From JBFXAF01 sp050184585 (GTDB lineage Bacteria; Pseudomonadota; Alphaproteobacteria; Rhizobiales; Rhizobiaceae), in assembly GCA_050184585.1 (NCBI GenBank), contig JBFXAF010000006.1, positions 62,001-126,000 of the forward strand: DNA of 64,000 nt, written 5' to 3'. Position 1 is the stretch's first letter, and each line of letters starts with the position of its first letter. Both the position numbers and the translations under genes were made by a program. Under the pieces are notes generated by a model. It was given only the letters and a program-made list of their open reading frames with translations. It was not told the DNA's origin and did no database searches. Of this stretch, positions 43,393 to 52,093 are shown one piece after another.

Positions 43393-43476
43393 CGACGGCT
43401 CCGCTGGACGTTCGCATGGTCCGCGACAGGTATGGGCGCCCGGTCGTCGCCGCAAGCGAAAAAACCGCGCGAAAAG

Positions 43477-43505
43477 TTGACGGCCCGGACCGCCCCGCCT
43501 ATGGC
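43477..43505 (+). promoter_or_regulatory. Probable sigma-70 promoter of lysK
   Basis: TTGACG (43477-43482), an exactly 17-bp spacer and TATGGC (43500-43505) lie 49 bp before the lysK start codon. No T-box or other RNA switch is evident in the short leader. Confidence 0.6.
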
Positions 43506-43553
43506 ATCGGCCTTTCCGAGACAGACCGCCAAGAAGCCCGACAGAGCCGAACT

Positions 43554-45188
43554 ATGACTGCCGCCCTCTCACCAGAACTCGTCGCCGCAGCCGCGGAGAG
43601 CAAGGCGTGGCCGTTCGAGGAGGCGCGCAAGATCATCAAGCGCTACGAGGGCAAGGCATGGCCCGAAGCTATCCTGTTCGAGACCGGCTATGGCCCGTCC
43701 GGCCTCCCGCATATCGGGACGTTCGGCGAGGTCGCCCGCACGTCGATGGTGCGCCATGCGTTCCATGTGCTGACGGAAGGCAAGGCGCCGACGCGGCTCC
43801 TGTGCTTCTCGGACGACATGGACGGCATGCGCAAGATCCCCGACAACGTGCCGTCGAAGGCCTTCCTGGAGCCTCATCTCCATCGACCGCTGACCTCTGT
43901 CCCCGATCCCTGGACCAACGAATTCGCGAGCTTCGGCGAACACAACAACGCGATGCTCAGGCGCTTCCTCGACACGTTCGGGTTCGACTACGAGTTCGCG
44001 AGCGCGACCGACTATTACAGGTCGGGCCGCTTCGACGCGATCCTGAAGCGTGTCGCGGAACGTTACGACGCCATCATGGCGATCATGCTGCCGACGCTGG
44101 GCGAAGAGCGGCAGGCGACCTACAGCCCTTTCCTGCCTATCTCGCCGAAAACGGGCCGCGTGCTCTACGTTCCGATGAAGAAGGTGGACGCGGCGAACGG
44201 CACCATCACCTTCGACGACGAAGACGGCGCCGAGACGACGCTGCCGGTGACCGGCGGCAGGGTGAAGCTGCAGTGGAAGCCCGATTTCGGCGCGCGCTGG
44301 GCGGCCCTCGGCGTCGATTTCGAGATGTTCGGCAAGGATCACGGTCCCAACATGGGCGTCTACGACCGCATCTGCGCAGCGCTGGGCGGCCGGCCGCCGG
44401 AGCATTTCGTCTATGAACTCTTCCTCGACGAGAAGGGCGAGAAGATCTCCAAGTCGAAGGGCAACGGGCTCACCATCGACGAGTGGCTGACCTATGCGCC
44501 GACCGAGAGCCTCGCGCTCTACATGTTCCAGAAGCCGCGGACGGCCAAGAAGCTCTATTTCGACGTGATCCCGCGCGCCGTGGACGAGTACTACCAGTTC
44601 CTCGCAGCCTATCCGAGGCAGGACTGGAAGGAGCGGCTCGGCAACCCGGTGTGGCACATCCATGACGGCGAGCCGCCGGCGATCGACCTGCCCGTGCCAT
44701 TCTCGATGCTGCTCAATCTGGCGACGGCGTCGAACCCGGAGAACGCGGACGTCATGTGGGGCTACATCTCCAGCTACGCACCGGGCGTGACGCCGCAAAC
44801 GCACCCGCATCTCGACCGGCTGGTCGGCTTCGCGATCCGCTATTTCCGCGACTTCGTGAAGAAGAGCTATCGCGCGCCGGACGCGGTCGAGCGCGAGGCG
44901 CTCGCGGCCCTTTCCTCCAAGCTTGGAGAACTGCCCGTCGGCGCGAGCGGCGAGGCGATCCAGAGTGCGACGCTCGACGTCGCGCGCGCCATTGCGCGCT
45001 ACCAGGATCACGACAAGAAGAGCCCAGAAGGCGGGCCCGGCGTTTCGGTCGCCTTCTTCCAGATGATCTACCAGGTGCTGATCGGCCAGGAACGCGGACC
45101 GCGTTTCGGCTCCTTCGTCGCACTCTACGGCGTCGAGCAGACCCGGGCGCTGATCGGCCGGTCACTCGCGGGTGAACTCGCCGCCTGA
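43554..45188 (+). CDS. lysK: Lysyl-tRNA synthetase, class I
   Basis: This 544-residue archaeal-type class I LysRS, used by alphaproteobacteria instead of the class II enzyme, charges tRNA-Lys. The HIGH-type motif is GPSGLPHIGTFGE (about 42) and the KMSKS motif is EKISKSKGNGL (about 295). MFGKDHGPNMGVYDRIC is the conserved segment before it, and the C-terminal helical domain binds the anticodon. The start MTAALSPELVAAA is the usual N-terminus; a longer upstream frame would overlap the promoter. Confidence 0.97.
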   Translation: MTAALSPELVAAAAESKAWPFEEARKIIKRYEGKAWPEAILFETGYGPSGLPHIGTFGEVARTSMVRHAFHVLTEGKAPTRLLCFSDDMDGMRKIPDNVPSKAFLEPHLHRPLTSVPDPWTNEFASFGEHNNAMLRRFLDTFGFDYEFASATDYYRSGRFDAILKRVAERYDAIMAIMLPTLGEERQATYSPFLPISPKTGRVLYVPMKKVDAANGTITFDDEDGAETTLPVTGGRVKLQWKPDFGARWAALGVDFEMFGKDHGPNMGVYDRICAALGGRPPEHFVYELFLDEKGEKISKSKGNGLTIDEWLTYAPTESLALYMFQKPRTAKKLYFDVIPRAVDEYYQFLAAYPRQDWKERLGNPVWHIHDGEPPAIDLPVPFSMLLNLATASNPENADVMWGYISSYAPGVTPQTHPHLDRLVGFAIRYFRDFVKKSYRAPDAVEREALAALSSKLGELPVGASGEAIQSATLDVARAIARYQDHDKKSPEGGPGVSVAFFQMIYQVLIGQERGPRFGSFVALYGVEQTRALIGRSLAGELAA

Positions 45189-45235
45189 AGCCGTAGCGGG
45201 ATAGATCCCGTCCCGCTCCAGCTCTCGGTTTCGTC

Positions 45236-45278
45236 GCATGATCTTCTCCGAAAAGTCTGCAACTTTTCGGGATCATGC
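45236..45278. repeat. Palindromic intergenic repeat, GCATGATC...GATCATGC type
   Basis: GCATGATC and GATCATGC bracket an inner stem (CCGAAAAGT / ACTTTTCGG) around CTGCA, giving a 43-bp hairpin with a small internal mismatch. It sits exactly between the convergent lysK and SNase-like genes. Repeats ending TTTTCGGGATCATGC are common between genes in Mesorhizobium-like genomes; here it may also stop transcription from both sides. Confidence 0.75.
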
Positions 45279-45279
45279 T

Positions 45280-46032
45280 TTAGATCGCGTCGCCTTCGTC
45301 CAGCGGCGCGAACTCGCCGAGATCGACCGTCGGGGCGTCGGGCAATTCGTCCGGCGGCGGCAGCAGCGTCTCAGCCGGGGCCGGACCGAAGATGCCCATC
45401 GCATGCTGGCGGGCGGCGGCCTCGGCCTCAGCATAGGGTCCGCCGGGAGCGGCGGTAGCCCATCCCATCGACACGACCCAGGCGCCGATGTCCTGTCTGC
45501 CGAGCCGGCACGCCGCGACCACCTCGCCGCGAAGCGCCTCTTCCGGCAGGTCGCAGGAGAGCGCCCTGCCCCGAAGCCAGCGGCGGACCTCGCCGATCGC
45601 CCGCCCGCCGCATGGCCATTCGATGCCTTGCGAAACGCAGGTCTGACCGGGATCGACGCTCTCGACCCCGGCGATCGTCACGTCGAACCCCATGGACTGG
45701 AACCGCGCCGAGCCGACGGCGACCGGCTGGAACAGAAGCTTGCCGCCGTCGTCGCCCGCCTTCATGCGCCGTTTCGGCTTGGCCAGCGAAAGCTCCGACA
45801 GAGGCGCACGGGGTTCCTCGCGCACCAGTTCGCGGGTCTCCACCTCGGGCGGCGCCACGGATTCCGGCCTGACGATGCGGGATGGCGCCGCGACGGCCTT
45901 CGTAGCAGGCGGTGCTTCGGCGATCGCGGGGGGCGGAGGTGGCCCTGCCGGGTCGGGTCGCCATGGAGCGGCGGCGACCGCCACCAGCAGTGTCAGAGCG
46001 AGCAGGCCGATGGCGGTGAGGATCGCGCGCAT
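45280..46032 (-). CDS. Membrane-anchored, degenerate staphylococcal-nuclease-like protein
   Basis: The 250-residue protein has an N-terminal membrane segment (about 5-23), a Pro/Ala-rich linker, and a C-terminal domain (about 105-215) resembling the SNase fold: FDVTIAGVESVDPG, GGRAIGEVRRWLRGRALSCDLP, and VVAACRLGRQDIGAWVVSMGWATAAP. The last matches the typical C(x)LG-DLN-LV--GWA region of thermonucleases. The catalytic Arg/Glu/Arg set is not evident, so it may bind rather than cut nucleic acid. It starts 4 bp after the S24 regulator gene, so the two form an operon. Confidence 0.8.
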   Translation of the reverse strand: MRAILTAIGLLALTLLVAVAAAPWRPDPAGPPPPPAIAEAPPATKAVAAPSRIVRPESVAPPEVETRELVREEPRAPLSELSLAKPKRRMKAGDDGGKLLFQPVAVGSARFQSMGFDVTIAGVESVDPGQTCVSQGIEWPCGGRAIGEVRRWLRGRALSCDLPEEALRGEVVAACRLGRQDIGAWVVSMGWATAAPGGPYAEAEAAARQHAMGIFGPAPAETLLPPPDELPDAPTVDLGEFAPLDEGDAI

Positions 46033-46036
46033 CGCC

Positions 46037-46687
46037 TTACTGGCTCGCCCAGACGATGCGGGCCAGCCATTCGACCTCGCCGACGGGAATCACCCGGTTC
46101 GGGTGCGCGGGGTTGAGGGACACCAGCTCGATCGCCCTCGCGGTCCGCTTTTCGAGCAGCTTGGCCATCACCTCGCCACCGTCGGTCTTGACGACGACGC
46201 GATCGCCGCGCCGGATGGTCGCGGCCGGGTCGACGATGAGCACATCGCCGTCGCGGTATAGCGGCAGCATGGAATCGCCCTGCACCTGGAGGGCATAGGA
46301 CCCTTCCTTCGCGCCGGAAGGCACCCGCACCAGTTCCCAACCCTGGCCGACAGGGAAGCCCGCATCGTCGAAGAACCCGCCCGCGCCCGCCTGTGCGAAG
46401 CCGATCAGGGGAACGGTCGACGACTGGACCGGCAGCGCGCCCTTTTGCTGGGGTGCGCGTCCATCAAGGAGTTCGAACAGTTCCTCGATGGACGAATTCG
46501 TCGCCTCGATGATCTTGGACAGCGATTCCGTCGACGGCCAGCGCGGCCGTCCGTCCGCCGACCTGCGCTTCGACCGGTTGAAAGCGGTCGAGTCGAGACC
46601 GGCCCTGCGCGCGAGGCCGGAAGCCGACAGCGAATAGCGCTCAGCGAGCGCGTCGATCGCCGCCCAAACTCTTTCGTGAGAGAGCAT
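46037..46687 (-). CDS. S24/LexA-like repressor with helix-turn-helix
   Basis: The 216-residue protein starts behind GGGAG. An N-terminal helix-turn-helix (about 18-75; SASGLARRAGLDSTAFNRSKR) is joined to a peptidase S24 domain with the catalytic Ser in LQVQGDSMLPLYRDGD (about 137) and Lys in VVVKTDGGEVMAKLLEK (about 170). It is built like phage CI repressors and chromosomal homologues that self-cleave on RecA activation. No phage genes are nearby, so it is a resident regulator. It precedes the SNase-like gene by 4 bp, and both could belong to a DNA-damage response. Confidence 0.9.
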   Translation of the reverse strand: MLSHERVWAAIDALAERYSLSASGLARRAGLDSTAFNRSKRRSADGRPRWPSTESLSKIIEATNSSIEELFELLDGRAPQQKGALPVQSSTVPLIGFAQAGAGGFFDDAGFPVGQGWELVRVPSGAKEGSYALQVQGDSMLPLYRDGDVLIVDPAATIRRGDRVVVKTDGGEVMAKLLEKRTARAIELVSLNPAHPNRVIPVGEVEWLARIVWASQ

Positions 46688-46785
46688 TACGCGCTCCCGA
46701 GAACAGGAAAAAATACCTCCGACGTTCTATTTCGCCGCCGCGCACTTGTCCACCGCCGATGTGAACGTCCAGGGGATTCGAGCAC

Positions 46786-47331
46786 CTATCCACCGGCCTT
46801 GGCGAGCGCCCGCAGGCCGTTGTGCGAGTCCATGAAGATGCGCTCGGCCTCGCTGGGCGGCCGCCAGGTGGCATCGACGCCGAGCGCCGCGATGACTTCG
46901 TCGATCTCCAGGAAGCGGCGCGCCGTCGTGTCGTAGACCCCTGCGGTGGTCATCACCATCGCCGCCGTCTCGCCCCCCTGGAGCACGAAACGATGCCTGC
47001 CGATCACCTGTGTGCCGGTCCAGGTCTCGAGTGAGGAGACCACGTCGAATGTGTTCCAGAGCCTGATCTCGCGCACGAAGACCGATTGCACGCCGCCCAT
47101 CATCGGCGCCCAGCCGCGCTCCCGGTAGAGCCGCATCAGGCCGCTGCGGATGAACAGGTCGAAGCGGCCGAGGTCGGCCAGCATAAGGTAGCGGGCGTTG
47201 TTCAGATGGACGTTCGGGTCGATGTCGGTCGGCAGGCAGCGGAAGGACAACCGGCTCTCGCCGCCGGGCCGGTATGGGCCGCGGCGACGCGCCGTCAGAA
47301 TCACACGCGCAAGGCGAGCCCAGACATACAT
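46786..47331 (-). CDS. Acyl-CoA thioesterase-like hotdog protein (THEM6/4HBT-type)
   Basis: The ATG at 47331 follows GGAG and gives 181 residues. It has a single hotdog domain with LSFRCLPTDIDPNVHLNNARYLMLADLGR; the Asp and the NNARY segment form the usual thioester-binding site. FVREIRLWNTFDVVSSLETWTGTQVIGRHRF forms the central sheet. Family members are the THEM6 and bacterial 4-hydroxybenzoyl-CoA thioesterase groups. It lies 41 bp downstream of the beta-oxidation operon on the same strand and may release acids from CoA esters formed there. Confidence 0.88.
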   Translation of the reverse strand: MYVWARLARVILTARRRGPYRPGGESRLSFRCLPTDIDPNVHLNNARYLMLADLGRFDLFIRSGLMRLYRERGWAPMMGGVQSVFVREIRLWNTFDVVSSLETWTGTQVIGRHRFVLQGGETAAMVMTTAGVYDTTARRFLEIDEVIAALGVDATWRPPSEAERIFMDSHNGLRALAKAGG

Positions 47332-47345
47332 GAGAGGCTCCGGCC

Positions 47346-47365
47346 CCCTCCCCTCGCGGGGAGGG
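47346..47365. repeat. GC-rich inverted repeat CCCTCCCC-TCGC-GGGGAGGG
   Basis: A perfect 8-bp stem with a 4-nt loop lies between the last beta-oxidation gene and the thioesterase gene. There is no U-tract in either direction. Hairpins of this form recur between genes in Mesorhizobium-like genomes; it may stabilise or punctuate the mRNA. Confidence 0.5.
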
Positions 47366-47372
47366 AATTCCT

Positions 47373-49595
47373 CTATGCCGCCTTCTTCACCGCCGCTCCA
47401 GCGTAAGGGTCGAAACGCTCGTAGAAGCTGTCGCCCTTACCGGCCATGTCGGCGAGCAGCTTCGGCGCCTTGTACTGCGCTCCGTATTTCTTCTGCAGCG
47501 CCTTGGCCCGCGCGAGGAACGTCTTCGCGCCAATGCCGTCGATGTATGAGAGGACGCCGCCGGTGTAGGGTGCGAAGCCAAAGGCGAGGATCGATCCGAC
47601 GTCCGCCTCGCGCGGATCGGTGACGATGCCCTCCTCCATGACGCGGGCAGCCTCCAGCGCGATGACGGTGAGGAAGCGCTTCTTCAACTCCTCCACGTCG
47701 ACCTTCTGCGGGTCCTGCTGCGGATAGAGGTCCTTCAACCCCGGCCAGAGCTTCTTCTTCGCCGGCTTCGGGGGGTAGTCATAGAATCCCTTGCCGTTCT
47801 TGCGGCCGAAGCGCACGTGCTTGTCGACCATGGTGTTGATCAGCGCGAACTGGTCCTTGTCGACGGCCTTCTCACCGACGTCCCGGATCGTCTGCTTCAT
47901 GATCTTCTGGGCAAGGTCGATCGCCGTCTCGTCGGCGAGCGCCAGCGGTCCGACGGGCATGCCGGCCATCTTCGCGGCATTCTCGATCATCGCGGCGGGA
48001 ACTCCCTCGATGAGCATCTGGAAAGCCTCCGCCATGTAGCGCAGCACGCAGCGGTTCACGTAGAAGCCGCGCGTGTCATTGACCACGATCGGCGTCTTCC
48101 TGATCGCCCGCACATAGTCGATCGCCGTCGCCAGCGCCTTTTCGCCCGTCTTCTTGCCGAGGATGATCTCCACCAGCATCATCCTGTCGACCGGCGAGAA
48201 GAAGTGGATGCCGATGAAGTTCTTGGGCCGGGACGAATTCTTCGCCAGCCCGGTGATCGGGATGGTCGACGTGTTGGACGCGAAGGTAGCGGAGGACTTG
48301 ATCACCGCCTCGGCCTTCTCGGTGACGCCCTTCTTGATCTCGGAATCCTCGAACACGGCCTCGACGATCAGGTCGCAGCCGTCGAGGTCGGCATAGTCGG
48401 CGGTCGGCGTGATGAGGGAGAGCAGCCTCTCCTTCTCCTCGGGCTTGGCGCGTCCCTTCTTCACGGCTTCCGAAATCAGATTGTCGGAGTGCGCCTTGCC
48501 CTTCTCGGCCGCGTCCATGTCGCGGTCGAGCAGCACGACGGGAATGCCGGCCTTGGCCGTCACATAGGCGATGCCGGCGCCCATGAAGCCTGCGCCGAGC
48601 ACCCCGATCTTCTTGAACTTCGTCTCGGGAACGCCTTCGGGACGCCGAGCACCCTTGTTCAGCTCCTGCAGCGAGACGAACAGCGAGCGGATCATGGCGC
48701 CCGCCTCCTTCGTCTGGAGGATCTGCGTGAAGTATCGCTGCTCGATGCGGAGCGCCGTGTCGAAGGGGACCAGCAAGCCTTCGTAGACGCATTTCAGGAT
48801 CGCGGCGGCGGCCGGATAGTTTCCGTAGGTCTCGCGGCGCAGGATGGCGATCGCCGGCGGCCAGAGATTGGCGCCAGCGGCCGAATAGATCGGGCCGCCC
48901 GGCGCCTTGAAGCCCTTCTCGTCCCACGGCGCGACCGGCTTCAGCCCGCCCTTGATCATCGCCTTGGCGGCATCGACCAGCTTGTCCGGCGCGGCGATCT
49001 CGTGGATCAGCCCCATCTGCTTCGCCTTCTGCGGCGACAGGTTCTTGCCGGAGGTCAGCATCTCCAGCGCGCCCTGCGTATCGGTCAACCGCGGCACCCG
49101 CTGGGTGCCCCCGGCTCCCGGAAAGATGCCGACCTTGACCTCGGGCAGCGCCATCTTGACCTTTTCCGAGTCGGCGGCCACCCGGCCATGACAGGCGAGC
49201 GACAGCTCGAACGCGCCGCCCATGCAGGTGCCGTTGATCGCCGAGACCCAGGGCTTGCCGGAGGTCTCGATCTTGCGGAACAGCCTGTTCATGTAGCCGC
49301 TGTTCTCGAACAGGGTCTCGACCGCCTTGAGCCTGTCCTTCTTCGAATCCTTCTCGAACTGGCCGAGCATGCGCTTGAGCATGGTGAGGTCGGCGCCACC
49401 CGAATAGGTTTCCTTGCCCGAGGTGATCACCGTGCCCTTCACCGCGGGATCGGCGGTGACGTGATCGGTGATCGCGTTCAGCTCGAGCATCACCTCCTCG
49501 GTGAAGACGTTCATCGAGCGGTCGGGCATGTCCCAGGTCACCAGCGCGATGCCGTCGGCGTCGGTGTCGACCGTGAAGTTCTTGTAGTTGGCCAT
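47373..49595 (-). CDS. fadJ: Bifunctional enoyl-CoA hydratase / 3-hydroxyacyl-CoA dehydrogenase (FadJ/FadB type)
   Basis: The 740-residue multifunctional beta-oxidation protein has an N-terminal crotonase domain (about 1-280) with INGTCMGGAFELSLACHGRVA (oxyanion hole, about 120) and LPEVKVGIFPGAGGTQRVPRLT (about 150). A NAD-binding domain follows with IGVLGAGFMGAGIAYVTA (about 335), then a C-terminal 3HCDH domain with FIGIHFFSPVDRMMLVEI (catalytic His, about 460) and VNDTRGFYVNRC. It hydrates enoyl-CoA and oxidises 3-hydroxyacyl-CoA. It is the last core gene of the operon, 19 bp after the thiolase gene. Confidence 0.95.
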   Translation of the reverse strand: MANYKNFTVDTDADGIALVTWDMPDRSMNVFTEEVMLELNAITDHVTADPAVKGTVITSGKETYSGGADLTMLKRMLGQFEKDSKKDRLKAVETLFENSGYMNRLFRKIETSGKPWVSAINGTCMGGAFELSLACHGRVAADSEKVKMALPEVKVGIFPGAGGTQRVPRLTDTQGALEMLTSGKNLSPQKAKQMGLIHEIAAPDKLVDAAKAMIKGGLKPVAPWDEKGFKAPGGPIYSAAGANLWPPAIAILRRETYGNYPAAAAILKCVYEGLLVPFDTALRIEQRYFTQILQTKEAGAMIRSLFVSLQELNKGARRPEGVPETKFKKIGVLGAGFMGAGIAYVTAKAGIPVVLLDRDMDAAEKGKAHSDNLISEAVKKGRAKPEEKERLLSLITPTADYADLDGCDLIVEAVFEDSEIKKGVTEKAEAVIKSSATFASNTSTIPITGLAKNSSRPKNFIGIHFFSPVDRMMLVEIILGKKTGEKALATAIDYVRAIRKTPIVVNDTRGFYVNRCVLRYMAEAFQMLIEGVPAAMIENAAKMAGMPVGPLALADETAIDLAQKIMKQTIRDVGEKAVDKDQFALINTMVDKHVRFGRKNGKGFYDYPPKPAKKKLWPGLKDLYPQQDPQKVDVEELKKRFLTVIALEAARVMEEGIVTDPREADVGSILAFGFAPYTGGVLSYIDGIGAKTFLARAKALQKKYGAQYKAPKLLADMAGKGDSFYERFDPYAGAAVKKAA

Positions 49596-49614
49596 TGTCT
49601 TTATCTTCCCGGTC

Positions 49615-50823
<1,209 letters not shown>

Positions 50824-50853
50824 TTCGCGTCTCCTTCGTCGCCGGTCGGCCGC

Positions 50854-52026
50854 TCAGAGCGAGCGCGCGATCAGCAGTTTCATGATCTCGTTGGTGCCGC
50901 CGTAGATGCGCTGGACGCGCGCATCGCGATACATGCGGGCGATGGGATACTCGTTCATGTAACCGTAGCCGCCGAAGAGCTGCAGGCACTGGTCGACGAC
51001 CTTGCCCTGGAGTTCCGACAGCCAGTACTTGGCCATGGACGCCGTCACCGGGTCGAGGCCGCCATTGATGTGGCGCGCCACGCAGTCATTGTAGAACACC
51101 CGGCCGATGGTGACTTCGGTCTTGAGTTCGGCGAGCCTGAACTGGGTATTCTGGAAGTCGAGGATCGGCTTGCCGAAAGCCTTTCGCTCCTTGACGTAGT
51201 CGATGGTGAGCGCGAGCGCACGTTCGGCCATCGAGATCGCCGTCGTGCCGATCTGCAGACGCTCCTGCGGCAGTTGCTGCATCAACTGCACGAAGCCCTG
51301 TCCCTCCTCGTGGCCGAGCAGGTTGGCGGTCGGCACCCGGACGTCGTTGAAGAAGAGTTCCGACGTGTCGTTCGACTTCAAGCCGATCTTGTCGAGGTTT
51401 CTGCCGCGTTCGAAACCCTGCACCTCGTCGGTCTCGACCACGATCAGCGACGTGCCCTTGGCGCCCCTGGAAGGATCCGTCTTGGTGACGACGACGATGA
51501 GATTGGCGAGCTGACCGTTGGTGATGAAGGTCTTCGAGCCATTGATGCGGAAGTGATTGCCGTCGCGCTCGGCCCGCGTCTTCACGCCCTGAAGGTCCGA
51601 GCCGGCGCCCGGCTCCGTCATGGCGATGGCGCCGATCAGCTCGCCGGTCGCCATCCTGGGCAGCCACTTCTTCTTCTGCTCCTCGGAGCCGTAGTGGAGG
51701 ATGTACGGCGCCACGATCGAATTGTGCAGCGCGATGCCGAAACCGTCGACGCCGACATGGCTGATCGCCTCGATGATGGCGCTCTCATGGGCGAAGGTGC
51801 CGCCAGAACCGCCATATTCCTCGGGCATCGATGCGCAAAGAAGGCCGTTGGCGCCGGCCTTCTCCCAGCTTGCCCGGTCGAACATCTCGGCCTTCTCGAA
51901 CGCGTCGTAAGCCGGTGCGATCTCGTCGGACAGGAAACGCGTCGCCATGTCGTAGAGCATAGCGACATCGTCGCTCGCCCAACGCGGCTTCGGCAGTTCG
52001 AGGACGGTTGCGGGGTCGGTTGCCAC
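50854..52026 (-). CDS. Acyl-CoA dehydrogenase (LCAD/IVD-like)
   Basis: The GTG at 52026 is chosen because GGGAG lies six bases upstream; an ATG at 52050 has no ribosome site and abuts a 30-bp palindrome. The 390-residue flavoenzyme shows AIAMTEPGAGSDLQGVKTRA (FAD/substrate loop, about 125), FITNGQLANLIVVVTKT, CLQLFGGYGYMNEYPIARMYRDARV (about 340) and the terminal IYGGTNEIMKLLIA. A Gly occupies the usual IYEGT Glu position, as in long-chain and isovaleryl-CoA dehydrogenases that use a Glu elsewhere. It is the second gene of the beta-oxidation operon. Confidence 0.93.
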   Translation of the reverse strand: MATDPATVLELPKPRWASDDVAMLYDMATRFLSDEIAPAYDAFEKAEMFDRASWEKAGANGLLCASMPEEYGGSGGTFAHESAIIEAISHVGVDGFGIALHNSIVAPYILHYGSEEQKKKWLPRMATGELIGAIAMTEPGAGSDLQGVKTRAERDGNHFRINGSKTFITNGQLANLIVVVTKTDPSRGAKGTSLIVVETDEVQGFERGRNLDKIGLKSNDTSELFFNDVRVPTANLLGHEEGQGFVQLMQQLPQERLQIGTTAISMAERALALTIDYVKERKAFGKPILDFQNTQFRLAELKTEVTIGRVFYNDCVARHINGGLDPVTASMAKYWLSELQGKVVDQCLQLFGGYGYMNEYPIARMYRDARVQRIYGGTNEIMKLLIARSL

Positions 52027-52053
52027 TCTCAGCTCCCTCGTGCGCTGCATATA

Positions 52054-52083
52054 GTCACTCTGTTCAAGCTTGAACAGAGTGAC
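52054..52083. repeat. 30-bp perfect palindrome between two acyl-CoA dehydrogenase genes
   Basis: GTCACTCTGTTCAAG is followed immediately by its exact reverse complement. It starts 10 bp after the stop codon of the upstream dehydrogenase and ends 27 bp before the GTG start of the next. There is no U-tract on either side, so it is not a classic terminator. As RNA it would form a very stable hairpin near the second gene's ribosome site; as DNA it is an ideal two-fold operator. Confidence 0.9.
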
Positions 52084-52093
52084 GTTTCGCCGC

